Of a stretch of 64,000 nucleotides of DNA, positions 15,749 to 24,310 are shown in pieces. The first letter of the stretch is position 1. Each line of letters begins with the position of its first letter. Source of the stretch: Bacillota bacterium (GTDB lineage: Bacteria; Bacillota; Clostridia; Acetivibrionales; DSM-1351). Location: positions 1 through 64,000 of the forward strand of contig JAEZRV010000082.1 of assembly GCA_023444055.1 (NCBI GenBank). The letters run 5' to 3'. Under the pieces are notes generated by a model, which was not told the origin of the DNA, ran no database searches, and was given only the letters and a program-made list of their open reading frames with translations. The position numbers were made by a program, and so were the translations under genes.

Positions 15749-17845
15749 TTAGCTGTTCTCCTGCAATGCATCTTTATGGGAAAGATTAATTCTTCCTTGT
15801 TTATCAATTTCCATTACTTTTACGAGAAGATCATCACCTATACTTACAACATCCTCAACTTTATCTACTCGCTTTGAATCTAGCTTTGAAATATGAACAA
15901 GTCCTTCTTTACCCGGTAATATTTCAACAAAAGCACCAAAAGTAGTAATTCTAGCTACTTTGCCCATATAAATCTCACCAGGCTCAATATCCTTTGCAAT
16001 GCCTTGTATTATTTTTAATGCTTTCTGAGCAGCTTCTGCATCTGATGTCAGAATATATACTCTTCCATCCTCTTCTATATCTATTTTAACTCCAGTTTCT
16101 GCAATGATCTTGTTAATCATTTTTCCACCAGGTCCTATAACATCTCTGATTTTGTCAGGATTAATATTTGTTGTTATAATTTTTGGAGCAAATTCAGACA
16201 ACTCCTTATTAGGACTTGGAATAGCCTTAAGTATAACATCATTAATTATCTGCAGACGTCCCTTTCTGGTAATCTCAAAAGCTTGACGTATAATCTCGTA
16301 GCTCAAGCCATCAACCTTTATATCCATCTGAATAGAAGTAATTCCTTCTGTTGTTCCTGCAACCTTGAAATCCATATCTCCAAAGAAATCTTCTATACCT
16401 TGTATATCAACGAATGTAACAAAATTATCAGGATTCTCTTCATCTGTAACCAATCCTGCTGATATACCTGCAACAGGTGCTTTTATAGGCACACCAGCAT
16501 CCATTAATGCCAATGTACTTCCGCAAACACTTCCCTGAGAAGTAGAACCATTTGACATTAATACCTCGGATACAAGTCTAAATGCATATGGAAATTCTTT
16601 TTCAGAAGGAAGAACTGGAACTAAAGATCTTTCTGCAAGAGCACCATGTCCGATTTCTCTACGTCCTGGGCCTCTTGAAGTTTTAGCTTCTCCAACACTA
16701 TAGCCTGGGAAATTGTAATGATGCATGTATCTCTTAGTTTCTTCTGTGTCAATGCCATCCATTTTCTGAACATCGCCCATTGCTCCAAGAGTACAAGTAG
16801 TCAATACCTGTGTTTGACCTCTCTGGAACAAACCTGAACCATGAGTTCTAGGAAGTATGCCAACCTCAGCACTAAGTGGTCTTATTTGATCTAAAGGTCT
16901 TCCATCAACACGTTTGCCTTCCTTTAAAATATATTCACGAACTACCTTCTTTTGTAATTTATATAAACATTCATTTATTTTGCCCTTCATATCAGGATAT
17001 TGTTCTGCAAGAGCGGTCTGAATTTCTTCTGTCAACTCACTTACTTTTATATCTCTATCCTGCTTATCTACAGCTAAAACAGCTGTACGCATTTTATCAT
17101 ATCCTAAAGCCTTTACATCTGCAAACAAATCCTCTGGTACTGCTGCTGATTCATAAGCAAACTTTGGCTTACCAACTTCTTTTACTATGTTATTTATAAA
17201 ATCACATATTTCTTTAATTACTTCATGTCCTTTTTTACAAGCATCTAACATTATGTCATCAGGAACCATGTCTGCGCCTGCTTCTATCATAACAATTTTT
17301 TCTTTTGATGCTGCAAGTGTAACATACATCCTGCTCTTTTCGCGCTGTTCTTCATTTGGATTGATAATAACTTCGTCGCCTATTAAACCAAGAACTATTC
17401 CGGCTGTTGGCCCATTAAATGGTATATCAGATATACTTAATGCTATTGAAGCACCAATCATAGATGCTACTTCAGGCGAATTGTCTTGTTCAACTGACAT
17501 AACAGTACTGACAACAGTTACATCATTTCTCAAATCTTTAGGAAATAGCGGTCTTATTTGTCTGTCTATAACTCTGGATGTTAAAATAGCCTTATCAGTT
17601 GGCTTTCCTTCTCTCTTAGTAAATCCGCCTGGAATTTTACCTACTGAATATAATCTTTCTTCATAATCCACGCTAAGTGGAAAGAAATCAATACCATCTC
17701 TTGGTGTTGAAGATGCAGTTGCTGTACACATCACTGCTGTGTCACCATATTTTACTAGTGCCGCTCCATTCGCTAACTGAGCAAGCTTTCCTGTTTCGAC
17801 AGTGAGAGTTCTGCCAGCTAGTTCCATACTAAATGTTTTAAACAT
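15749..17845 (-). CDS. pnp: Polyribonucleotide nucleotidyltransferase PNPase
   Basis: Phosphorolytic 3'-to-5' exoribonuclease and RNA-degradosome core, 698 residues. It has two RNase PH domains (FFPLSVDYEERLYSVGKIPG near residue 55 and TQVLTTCTLGAMG near 355), a KH domain with VIGPGGKMINKIIAETG near 565, and a C-terminal S1 domain with GKVARITTFGAFVEILPGKE. The start ATG has a strong AGGAGGAG. Upstream is a large inverted repeat in the leader (17893-17966) and then rpsO. Autoregulation through a leader hairpin is known for pnp in enterobacteria; here it is only suggested. Confidence 0.97.
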   Translation of the reverse strand: MFKTFSMELAGRTLTVETGKLAQLANGAALVKYGDTAVMCTATASSTPRDGIDFFPLSVDYEERLYSVGKIPGGFTKREGKPTDKAILTSRVIDRQIRPLFPKDLRNDVTVVSTVMSVEQDNSPEVASMIGASIALSISDIPFNGPTAGIVLGLIGDEVIINPNEEQREKSRMYVTLAASKEKIVMIEAGADMVPDDIMLDACKKGHEVIKEICDFINNIVKEVGKPKFAYESAAVPEDLFADVKALGYDKMRTAVLAVDKQDRDIKVSELTEEIQTALAEQYPDMKGKINECLYKLQKKVVREYILKEGKRVDGRPLDQIRPLSAEVGILPRTHGSGLFQRGQTQVLTTCTLGAMGDVQKMDGIDTEETKRYMHHYNFPGYSVGEAKTSRGPGRREIGHGALAERSLVPVLPSEKEFPYAFRLVSEVLMSNGSTSQGSVCGSTLALMDAGVPIKAPVAGISAGLVTDEENPDNFVTFVDIQGIEDFFGDMDFKVAGTTEGITSIQMDIKVDGLSYEIIRQAFEITRKGRLQIINDVILKAIPSPNKELSEFAPKIITTNINPDKIRDVIGPGGKMINKIIAETGVKIDIEEDGRVYILTSDAEAAQKALKIIQGIAKDIEPGEIYMGKVARITTFGAFVEILPGKEGLVHISKLDSKRVDKVEDVVSIGDDLLVKVMEIDKQGRINLSHKDALQENS

Positions 17846-17892
17846 GTTACTCCTCCTAAGTTTATTAAATAGTTATCATATGCTATTACAAA

Positions 17893-17966
17893 ACTATAGA
17901 CATGTAGCATGTAGATTCTACGTCAAAATTTATTTGGCGCACAATCTACCTTCTACCGTCCATAGT
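17893..17966 (-). promoter_or_regulatory. Large imperfect inverted repeat in the pnp leader
   Basis: The arms are ACTATAGACATGTAGCATG plus TAGATT, and AATCTACCTTCTACCGTCC plus ATAGT, about 25 bases each with a few mismatches and a ~25-base loop. It lies about 50 bases before the pnp start. On the minus strand the second arm is followed by TTTTGTAAT. It may be a read-through terminator after rpsO or a leader hairpin for PNPase control. Confidence 0.6.
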
Positions 17967-18182
17967 CATATGTTTAGTTAAACTTATTTAAATTTTTTTA
18001 TTGTATTTTACTTAACATAAAACTATCTGAGTATCAAATGTTATATATGAGATAGTTGAGTTATTTATTCTTTTATTATTATTGCAATATTTTGTTCAAC
18101 TTATAATATTTTGCTTTTAATTTAGTGTTTTTATAAGATAAACTTATAATTTTACATAATTTTACATTGTATTGATTGAAAT

Positions 18183-18205
18183 AAGGCAGGCGTAAGGCCT
18201 GCCCA
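18183..18205 (-). terminator. Terminator after rpsO
   Basis: GGCAGGC and GCCTGCC are exact complements with a five-base loop, ten bases after the rpsO stop. On the minus strand the stem is followed by TTATTTC. It is the most G+C-rich hairpin in the area. Confidence 0.8.
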
Positions 18206-18215
18206 TTTTAAAATA

Positions 18216-18479
18216 TTATTTTCTTAGACCAAGCTTTTCATTGATTGCACGATATCTTTCTATATCATTTTTCATAAGATAGTTCTGTAAACCTCTTCTA
18301 GCACCAACCATTTTTAGAAGACCTCTTCTTGAATGGTGATCCTTTTTGTGAGTTTTCAAATGACCATTGAGGTGATTGATTCTCTCTGTAAGAATAGCAA
18401 TCTGTACCTCTGGTGAACCAGTGTCACCCTCATGTAACTGATACTTTGCGATAATGTCTTGCTTAACTTCCTTAACCAT
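18216..18479 (-). CDS. rpsO: 30S ribosomal protein S15
   Basis: An 87-residue ribosomal protein that binds 16S rRNA in the central domain. HEGDTGSPEVQIAILTERIN and LKTHKKDHHSRRGLLKMVG are diagnostic. The start is ATG 18479 with TTTGGAGG about eight bases upstream. The frame is open to 18566, but the extension covers the untranslated leader. The gene precedes pnp, as in most bacteria. Confidence 0.98.
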   Translation of the reverse strand: MVKEVKQDIIAKYQLHEGDTGSPEVQIAILTERINHLNGHLKTHKKDHHSRRGLLKMVGARRGLQNYLMKNDIERYRAINEKLGLRK

Positions 18480-18502
18480 GTTCTTACCTCCAAATATAAT
18501 AA

Positions 18503-18566
18503 TTAATCGCCATAAACCATGTAAGTGGACGGAGAACCCAAAAACGTAGTTCATGGTTAAAAGCAC
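18503..18566 (-). promoter_or_regulatory. rpsO leader hairpin, possible S15 autoregulatory site
   Basis: In the mRNA sense AACCATG pairs with CATGGTT across about 30 bases that include GAAC and GTTC. It ends about 35 bases before the start codon. S15 leaders that bind S15 and repress translation are known in several bacterial groups. I cannot match this one to a specific class by eye. Confidence 0.5.
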
Positions 18567-18833
18567 TTAAAAATAATATAAAATACTTTAGTAGTATTTT
18601 TATACTCTATCTCTAAAATGCTATTTGTACTAAAGTATAGTAGCACATTTTTTGATTATTGTAAATAAATAGTTTTAGAACTAGAAATACATTTGTGCAT
18701 TGTGGTTATGTTAACTTTATTTTATAGCTTAGACACGGTCTTATGTTAATTGTATATTATTGTTTTTTTGTAAATATATTTGTGAATATTATACAATCAT
18801 GTAGCACAAACAAAAATTGTTTATTATAATAAC

Positions 18834-18925
18834 AATGCGAAGTTTACATTCGTGCGTTCATTGTGCTCTTCGCATATCAAAAAGCTGCGAGCAGCTTTTT
18901 GTGGATTCGAGCAATCAAGCAATGA
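18834..18925 (+). repeat. Internal fragment of MITE-like element
   Basis: It contains the central hairpins of the 255-bp repeat: ATGCGAAGTTTACATTCGTG with TCTTCGCAT, then AAAAAGCTGCGAGCAGCTTT, and GAGCAATCAAGCAATG. Terminal repeats are missing. It lies in the gap between rpsO and the MoxR gene. Confidence 0.75.
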
Positions 18926-18986
18926 CCATACACTTTTTAATTACTATTTTGTCGCTGGCTATATTGACGAAATAGAGGTTAGCTTG

Positions 18987-19032
18987 AAAATTGCGAAGTT
19001 TACATTCGTGCGTTCATTGTTCTCTTCGCATT
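18987..19032 (+). repeat. Second fragment of MITE-like element
   Basis: AGCTTGAAAATTGCGAAGTT, TACATTCGTGCGTTCATTG and TCTTCGCA match the left-centre of the element. It sits 60 bases after the first fragment in the same orientation, so this gap has received or duplicated the element at least twice. Confidence 0.7.
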
Positions 19033-19044
19033 GTGGATGTAAGC

Positions 19045-19208
19045 AATAATAATGTTGCTACCTCCACGTAAAATTTACCAATTTATTATGCCTATGTGGG
19101 CGTGGAGGTTAGCTGTTAATAAGTGGAGGCATTACTTATATGTATTGCGTACCTCCACGTAAAATTCACCAATTTATTATGCCTAATGTAGGCGTGGAGG
19201 TTATTATG
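19045..19208 (+). promoter_or_regulatory. Duplicated leader with Shine-Dalgarno paired to an anti-sequence (moxR copy)
   Basis: There are two similar units, about 19058-19109 and 19152-19200. Each starts ACCTCCACG, continues TAAAATT then ACCAATTTATTATGCCTA, and ends CGTGGAGGT. The arms are exact nine-base complements, and the second GGAGG is the ribosome-binding site of the gene starting at 19206. The site would be closed unless the stem opens. A spacer with AAGTGGAGG and ATTGCG separates the units. The same layout precedes the biotin-carrier gene at 52029. Confidence 0.75.
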
Positions 19209-20162
19209 AATGACAATTCAGCTCTTCTAAGAAAAGTTGCCGACAATGTTGAAAAAGTAATTGTTGGTAAAAGAAATGCAATAGAACTAACTTTAATAGC
19301 CCTTATTTGCAATGGTCACGTACTTTTAGAGGATGTTCCTGGAGTTGGAAAAACCAGTTTGGTATCAGCATTGGCAAAGTCCATTTCTGCTTCCTTCTCA
19401 AGAATTCAATTTACTCCAGATGTTCTCCCTTCCGATATTACTGGTTTTTCTATCTATAATCAGAAAACATGTGAATTTGAATACAGACCAGGTAGTGCTA
19501 TGTGTCAAATTTTATTGGCAGATGAAATAAACAGAACCTCACCAAAGACTCAATCCAGCTTATTGGAAATTATGGAAGAAAAGCAAGTTACTGTTGACGG
19601 TACAACATATAAGCTTCCTAAGCCTTTCATGGTTTTAGCAACTCAAAACCCAATTGACTATATAGGTACATATCCTCTTCCAGAAGCACAAATGGATCGT
19701 TTCCTTTTGAAAATATCTTTAGGTTATCCACATCCAGGCGAAGAAGTGTATATACTTTCCAGATTTCTTCAAGACAGCCCGCTAGAGACACTACAGCCAG
19801 TAGCTGATAGTTCTGATATTATTAATATGCAAAACGAAGTTAAGCAGGTACATATAGACAATACTTTAAAAAATTATGTCGTTGAAATAGTAAACCTTAC
19901 TAGGAGAAATGATTTTATTTCCTTGGGTTCTAGTCCCAGAGGGTCTCTTGCAGTTTGTCGGGCAGCACAAGCTTGGGCCTATTACAGTGGAAGAGATTAT
20001 GTTCTCCCTGAAGATATTAAGAAAATGCTCCTTCCAACACTCAGTCACCGAATCTTATTAAAACAGGAAGCAAAATTAAAGAAAATGTCAGTAATAGATA
20101 TATTGACTTCAATAATTGACAAGGTTTATATACCGTTGGTAAATAAGGCTGAAAGAAATTAA
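19206..20162 (+). CDS. MoxR-family AAA+ ATPase
   Basis: A 318-residue AAA+ ATPase of the MoxR/RavA group, thought to act as a chaperone that assembles or activates partner proteins. Walker A is DVPGVGKTSL, Walker B is ILLADEINRTSP, and the sensor region ATQNPIDYIGTYPLPEAQMD is intact. The start is ATG 19206, right after GTGGAGGTTATT. An upstream ATG at 19140 lies in repeat DNA. It is followed by DUF58 and transglutaminase genes, a standard MoxR operon arrangement often linked to cell-envelope or cell-surface functions. Confidence 0.93.
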   Translation: MNDNSALLRKVADNVEKVIVGKRNAIELTLIALICNGHVLLEDVPGVGKTSLVSALAKSISASFSRIQFTPDVLPSDITGFSIYNQKTCEFEYRPGSAMCQILLADEINRTSPKTQSSLLEIMEEKQVTVDGTTYKLPKPFMVLATQNPIDYIGTYPLPEAQMDRFLLKISLGYPHPGEEVYILSRFLQDSPLETLQPVADSSDIINMQNEVKQVHIDNTLKNYVVEIVNLTRRNDFISLGSSPRGSLAVCRAAQAWAYYSGRDYVLPEDIKKMLLPTLSHRILLKQEAKLKKMSVIDILTSIIDKVYIPLVNKAERN

Positions 20163-20415
20163 TACTATTTCGTGTTTAAAATATAAAAAACAATATTTTA
20201 AATCACTGCTTACGCAGTGCGCTGCATATGCAGCGGCTCATAGTATTGAACAATGCGAAGTTTACAAATTGTGCATTCATCATTCTCTTCGCATATCAAA
20301 AAGCTGCGAGCAGCTTTTTGTGTATTTGAGCAACCAAGCAATGGCGAGCTTCGCTCTATCACCGCAAATGCGGCTATTTAAAATGTGATTCCACATTTTA
20401 AATGCAAATTAGTAT
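20162..20415 (+). repeat. MITE-like element, full copy A (254 bp)
   Basis: The left end ATACTATTTCGTGTTTAAAA and the right end TTTAAATGCAAATTAGTAT (inverted) form imperfect terminal inverted repeats. Inside are hairpins: CTGCTTACGCAG, CGCTGCATATGCAGCG, TGCGAAG with CTTCGCA, and AAAGCTGCGAGCAGCTTT. There is no coding frame. It begins at the last base of the MoxR stop codon and ends 16 bases before the DUF58 leader, so it lies inside the operon. Copy B is at 48896-49150. Confidence 0.85.
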
Positions 20416-20430
20416 AAAAATATTTTATAT

Positions 20431-20502
20431 AGGGGGTGCCGAGCCCATGCCATTTCCGTCATGATGTTTTTTTGCGAAATGCTGGGCATGGGCATAATTA
20501 TG
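20431..20502 (+). promoter_or_regulatory. Hairpin leader separating Shine-Dalgarno from start (DUF58 gene copy)
   Basis: The order is AGGGGGT, GCCGA, left arm GCCCATGCC plus ATTTC, loop, GAAAT, a GCTG bulge, right arm GGCATGGGC, ATAATT, ATG. Arms and bulge nearly match the miaA copy although the two genes are unrelated, while the loops differ. No other ribosome-binding site precedes ATG 20500. Confidence 0.78.
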
Positions 20503-21699
20503 AAAAAAAATAGGCTCACATTTATATTTTTATTTATAATATCAATAATATTTAAATACAACTTTGGTGGATTTGTCTCCTCCTTCCTTTTTAATACTCT
20601 TTTAACGCTACTCTTTGTTTCAATTGGATATACCATCTATGTTTATATAAGGATTAAATTTGTTCAAGACATTGAGAAAAGAATAGTCGTTAAGGGCGAA
20701 AGCGTTAAATTGATTGTTAAACTCTGCAATGAAGATTTTTTAATATTTCCTTATGTATTTGTTTCATTCTTTGGCTCACATTCTCTATTTAACGCAGACA
20801 GTTACTCACAAAGTCTATCTATTACTCCATTTTCTAAAAAAGAGTTTATTTTCGATATGGTATGTAAATATAGAGGCCAATACGAAATTGGTATTAGTGA
20901 TATCTATATAGAAGATTTTTTAGGTATTATTAGATTAAAATATAAAATTCCTGAAACAAAAAAAATAATCGTTTACCCAAAGATCGAATATCTGGAGAAA
21001 TTTAATGTACTCACAAATAGCTATCAAGACTCTCAACGCTTTTCACAGGGAATAGTCGAGGAAATTAACAATATTAAGGATTTAAGGGACTATGCTTATG
21101 GAGACAGTATGAGGAAAATACATTGGAAACAGACTGCTAAAAACAATCATTTAATGATTAAAAATTACCAGAGTACTACTGATGTAAACATAAATATAAT
21201 ATTAGATTTAAGACAAAACAAGTATTCAGATGAAATTAATATCATTATTGAGGACAAGTTAATAGAAGCCGTTATTTCGGTTATACATTATTATTTATTC
21301 AAAAATATCTCTATAAACTATATATATTTTAATCAAAAAGTTGATACTCTTAAAGCTTCAAATCAAGCTGAGTTTGATTATATCTATAAGGCATTGGCTA
21401 CTATAGACTTTAAGCAAGAGGTATCTTTGGCTGATATAGTGAGGCTGTATTATGAGAGTCATAATAATTTAAGTGATATGATTATATTTACAAGCATTTT
21501 AGATATTGAGTTATATAATGAAATTTACAACGCACAAATGTCTAATCATTCCATATGCCTTATTTATATTTCTCCAAGACTTTTGATTGATGAAAGAAAT
21601 GAAATTGAAGATGAAATTCTTGACAATTTACCAGAAATAAGTGTCAGGGTATATACTATAAACCCTGACGATAATATAAAAGCTGTTATAGGAGGTTAG
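20500..21699 (+). CDS. DUF58 domain protein
   Basis: A 399-residue membrane-anchored protein. Two hydrophobic segments lie within the first 45 residues. The DUF58 motif LRDYAYGDSMRKIHWKQTAK is near residue 200, followed by a von Willebrand-A-like region. Partner of MoxR ATPases in operons of this type; the biochemical role is not established. The start is ATG 20500. A longer frame from 20461 reads through the hairpin element. The transglutaminase gene follows by four bases. Confidence 0.88.
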   Translation: MKKNRLTFIFLFIISIIFKYNFGGFVSSFLFNTLLTLLFVSIGYTIYVYIRIKFVQDIEKRIVVKGESVKLIVKLCNEDFLIFPYVFVSFFGSHSLFNADSYSQSLSITPFSKKEFIFDMVCKYRGQYEIGISDIYIEDFLGIIRLKYKIPETKKIIVYPKIEYLEKFNVLTNSYQDSQRFSQGIVEEINNIKDLRDYAYGDSMRKIHWKQTAKNNHLMIKNYQSTTDVNINIILDLRQNKYSDEINIIIEDKLIEAVISVIHYYLFKNISINYIYFNQKVDTLKASNQAEFDYIYKALATIDFKQEVSLADIVRLYYESHNNLSDMIIFTSILDIELYNEIYNAQMSNHSICLIYISPRLLIDERNEIEDEILDNLPEISVRVYTINPDDNIKAVIGG

Positions 21700-21703
21700 T
21701 GAA

Positions 21704-24181
21704 ATGTTTCGTGAAAACAAGCTTAACACATTAGCAAATTTAGTTCTTGTAATGCTTATGTCTATAAGTATTTGTCAAACGCTATATACATCATTATTTA
21801 TGACAACTGCTCTAAGCCTAACAATATTTTTAGCTGTTATACCACTTACATTACTGTTCTTTGTCATGTTTAGAAGCAAAATATCGACCCTCATTTCAGC
21901 TATAGTTTTATGTGTAATATCAATTACAGGATTACTTTCCATATTCTTTAATATAGGAATAAATAATGCAGTAAAATGGTTAAATAATTATTTAAATTGG
22001 TTTATAGATGTTTGTAATGGTTACAACAATGGAGCTTCCCCCTTTTATACCAATTTAATTCTACTCCTTCTTACTTTCTTAGTTACTTTATTAGTTTTTA
22101 TACTTTCCATAAAATTATATAATTTTTACATAATAACGATTTTGTTATTTAGTATATTTTTTATACAAATACAGCTAGATATTTTTGTGAGCGATATATC
22201 ATTTATTCTTTTTCTATTCTCTTTGTTATTGTATTATTTCTTTGATATATTAAAGCTAAGAAGTAAAGAATTAACCTATGATATAGGAAATAAGCTCATG
22301 TACCTTATTTGCATTCTTCCTATTTGCCTCTTAGTTATATTATTCAGCCTGTCTCTCCCTATTGATGACAAAAGAGTTAGTATACCTTGGCTAGATTCAA
22401 AGTTTGATAGTGTAATAAATTATATTTTTGAAAAAGACAATGCTAATTTTGATTACTTTTCAATTGAATCGGCCGGATTTGGCGAAGATAATGGATTAGG
22501 TGGAAATATAAATCCTAATAAGACCCATGTCCTAAATGTCAAATCAGACTCTCCAAAATTGTATTTAAAAGCTTCATCAAAAGCTTTTTACAATGGGCAT
22601 CGCTGGTATGATGAAATGGAGCAATTATCGCAAATTGGTGCATCAAGAGTTAATTACTCAACCCAACTTACTCAAGATGCCAAGGAATTTGTCAATGGAG
22701 TTTTTATTGAAACAGGTTCATTTAAAAACAAAAAAATTTATAGGACTTCTACAGCAAGAATTGAATATGTAAATCTTAAAACAAAATCCCTATTTAGCCC
22801 TTTAAAAGTAACTACGATTGCTTTGAATAGTCCAAAAACTTTATTCTATGATAATGAACAAATAATTTCTTTAAACGATAAACAGTCTAAAGGCTTTTAC
22901 TATGGGATAGAATATAGCAATATGTTTTTAAATAGTAATGAACTTAAAACAATTTTAAGAAAAAGCTACAAAGGATATTATGAAGATCTTTATAGAAAAT
23001 ATTTAGATAATGATTATAAATTTTCAGCTATTAACATGTCCAGTTTAGTTAAATTTCCATATAGCGCTGACTCATCAACACTTGTAAATGATAAAATTAT
23101 TTCAGAAAAAGAAATAGATAGTTTATTATCTAAAACAAATGATATTTTTAAGCGGTACACTCAGTTACCAGATAGTATAACACCACGAGTAAAACAGTTA
23201 GCGCAAAATCTTACAAAGAACGCACCAGATGATTACGATAAGGCTAAAGCTATTGAAATATACTTATCAAGTAAATACACTTATACTCTTAAGCCTGGCA
23301 CCCCTCCTAGAAATAAAGATTTTGTTGACTACTTCCTTTTTGAAGGAAAAAAAGGGTATTGTACATATTATGCAACTGCTATGACTGTATTGCTTAGATG
23401 CATTGGTATTCCATCCCGTTACGTTGAGGGTTATGTTATGCCCCCTATAGCAGAAAATGGAGTTTTCAAGGTTACAAATGAGCAAGCTCATGCTTGGGTT
23501 GAAGTATACTTTGAAGGGTTTGGCTGGATTCCATTTGAGCCTACAGCTACTTATGTCGCAAAAATGTATAATGATACAACTACAAACGCTCAAACATCAA
23601 AAGATGATATGCTTAACTCAGGGTATAACAGTTATCTTGATTATTTGAACATGATGGAAAAGAACAAAAATAGCGATCTTTCAGGCTATGATGTTAGCAC
23701 TTTTGAAACCACAAAAGAAATAAATTCAGATAATACGCTTTTTGTCTTAATAATAATCTCTATCTTAATTGGAATAGTTCTGATAGCCTTTATTCTACTG
23801 GTTTTAATAAACATAATTAAATCCTATTGTACTATGCGTATAATAAGAAAAGCCGAGCCAAATGATTCAATTCTATTGGCATATAGCTATATTTTAAAAG
23901 TATTGCGTGTTCAAAATATTGTTTATAATCCAGCAGAAACACCTACTGAATTTGGAATAAGAGTTGAAAAGACTTTTGACTTTATGAGCTATTCTTTTAA
24001 TAAAAATAACTTTAATAAAATAACAAACAATTATATTAATGCAAGATACAGCAAAGCTTTATTGAATACCAATGACAAACAAGCAATGCTTGAATTTTTG
24101 AAAGTACTTCAAAACTTAACACTTGATCGCATGGGTAAATTCAAGTTCATTATGGCAAAATTTATTCTTAGTAAAATCTAA
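21704..24181 (+). CDS. Membrane transglutaminase-like protein (TgpA type)
   Basis: An 825-residue protein with five to six transmembrane segments in the first 230 residues. An extracytoplasmic transglutaminase-like domain follows, with cysteine in KKGYCTYYATAMTVLLRCIG (about residue 548) and histidine in NEQAHAWVEVYFEGFGWIPF; the third acidic residue is glutamate in FEPT. A late transmembrane segment is at about 680-705, with a cytoplasmic tail carrying AETPTEFGIR. Third gene of the MoxR operon. Such proteins may act as cysteine proteases or crosslinkers at the cell surface; the substrate is unknown. Confidence 0.88.
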   Translation: MFRENKLNTLANLVLVMLMSISICQTLYTSLFMTTALSLTIFLAVIPLTLLFFVMFRSKISTLISAIVLCVISITGLLSIFFNIGINNAVKWLNNYLNWFIDVCNGYNNGASPFYTNLILLLLTFLVTLLVFILSIKLYNFYIITILLFSIFFIQIQLDIFVSDISFILFLFSLLLYYFFDILKLRSKELTYDIGNKLMYLICILPICLLVILFSLSLPIDDKRVSIPWLDSKFDSVINYIFEKDNANFDYFSIESAGFGEDNGLGGNINPNKTHVLNVKSDSPKLYLKASSKAFYNGHRWYDEMEQLSQIGASRVNYSTQLTQDAKEFVNGVFIETGSFKNKKIYRTSTARIEYVNLKTKSLFSPLKVTTIALNSPKTLFYDNEQIISLNDKQSKGFYYGIEYSNMFLNSNELKTILRKSYKGYYEDLYRKYLDNDYKFSAINMSSLVKFPYSADSSTLVNDKIISEKEIDSLLSKTNDIFKRYTQLPDSITPRVKQLAQNLTKNAPDDYDKAKAIEIYLSSKYTYTLKPGTPPRNKDFVDYFLFEGKKGYCTYYATAMTVLLRCIGIPSRYVEGYVMPPIAENGVFKVTNEQAHAWVEVYFEGFGWIPFEPTATYVAKMYNDTTTNAQTSKDDMLNSGYNSYLDYLNMMEKNKNSDLSGYDVSTFETTKEINSDNTLFVLIIISILIGIVLIAFILLVLINIIKSYCTMRIIRKAEPNDSILLAYSYILKVLRVQNIVYNPAETPTEFGIRVEKTFDFMSYSFNKNNFNKITNNYINARYSKALLNTNDKQAMLEFLKVLQNLTLDRMGKFKFIMAKFILSKI

Positions 24182-24269
24182 AGCTTACTAACTAAGCTTT
24201 CTGAGCTAAATAGCAGCTATAAAAGACATGTAATTTCTTGCACTTTTTCATCTTTTGTAGCTGCTGCTA
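24181..24269. terminator. Convergent-gene terminator region
   Basis: A short stem AAGCTTA / TAAGCTT at 24182-24200 follows the transglutaminase stop. A second, longer inverted repeat pairs TAGCAGCTATAAAAGA (24211-24226) with TCTTTTGTAGCTGCTGCTA (24251-24269). The region separates two converging genes and probably ends transcripts from both sides. Confidence 0.6.
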
Positions 24270-24310
24270 TTAATAAATTTTATATTTAATTAGTCAATAA
24301 AACTTCCTCA

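Noticed and set aside
20162..20415. Insertion sequence remnant with transposase
   Set aside because: No reading frame with transposase features; only hairpins and terminal repeats, so it is called MITE-like.
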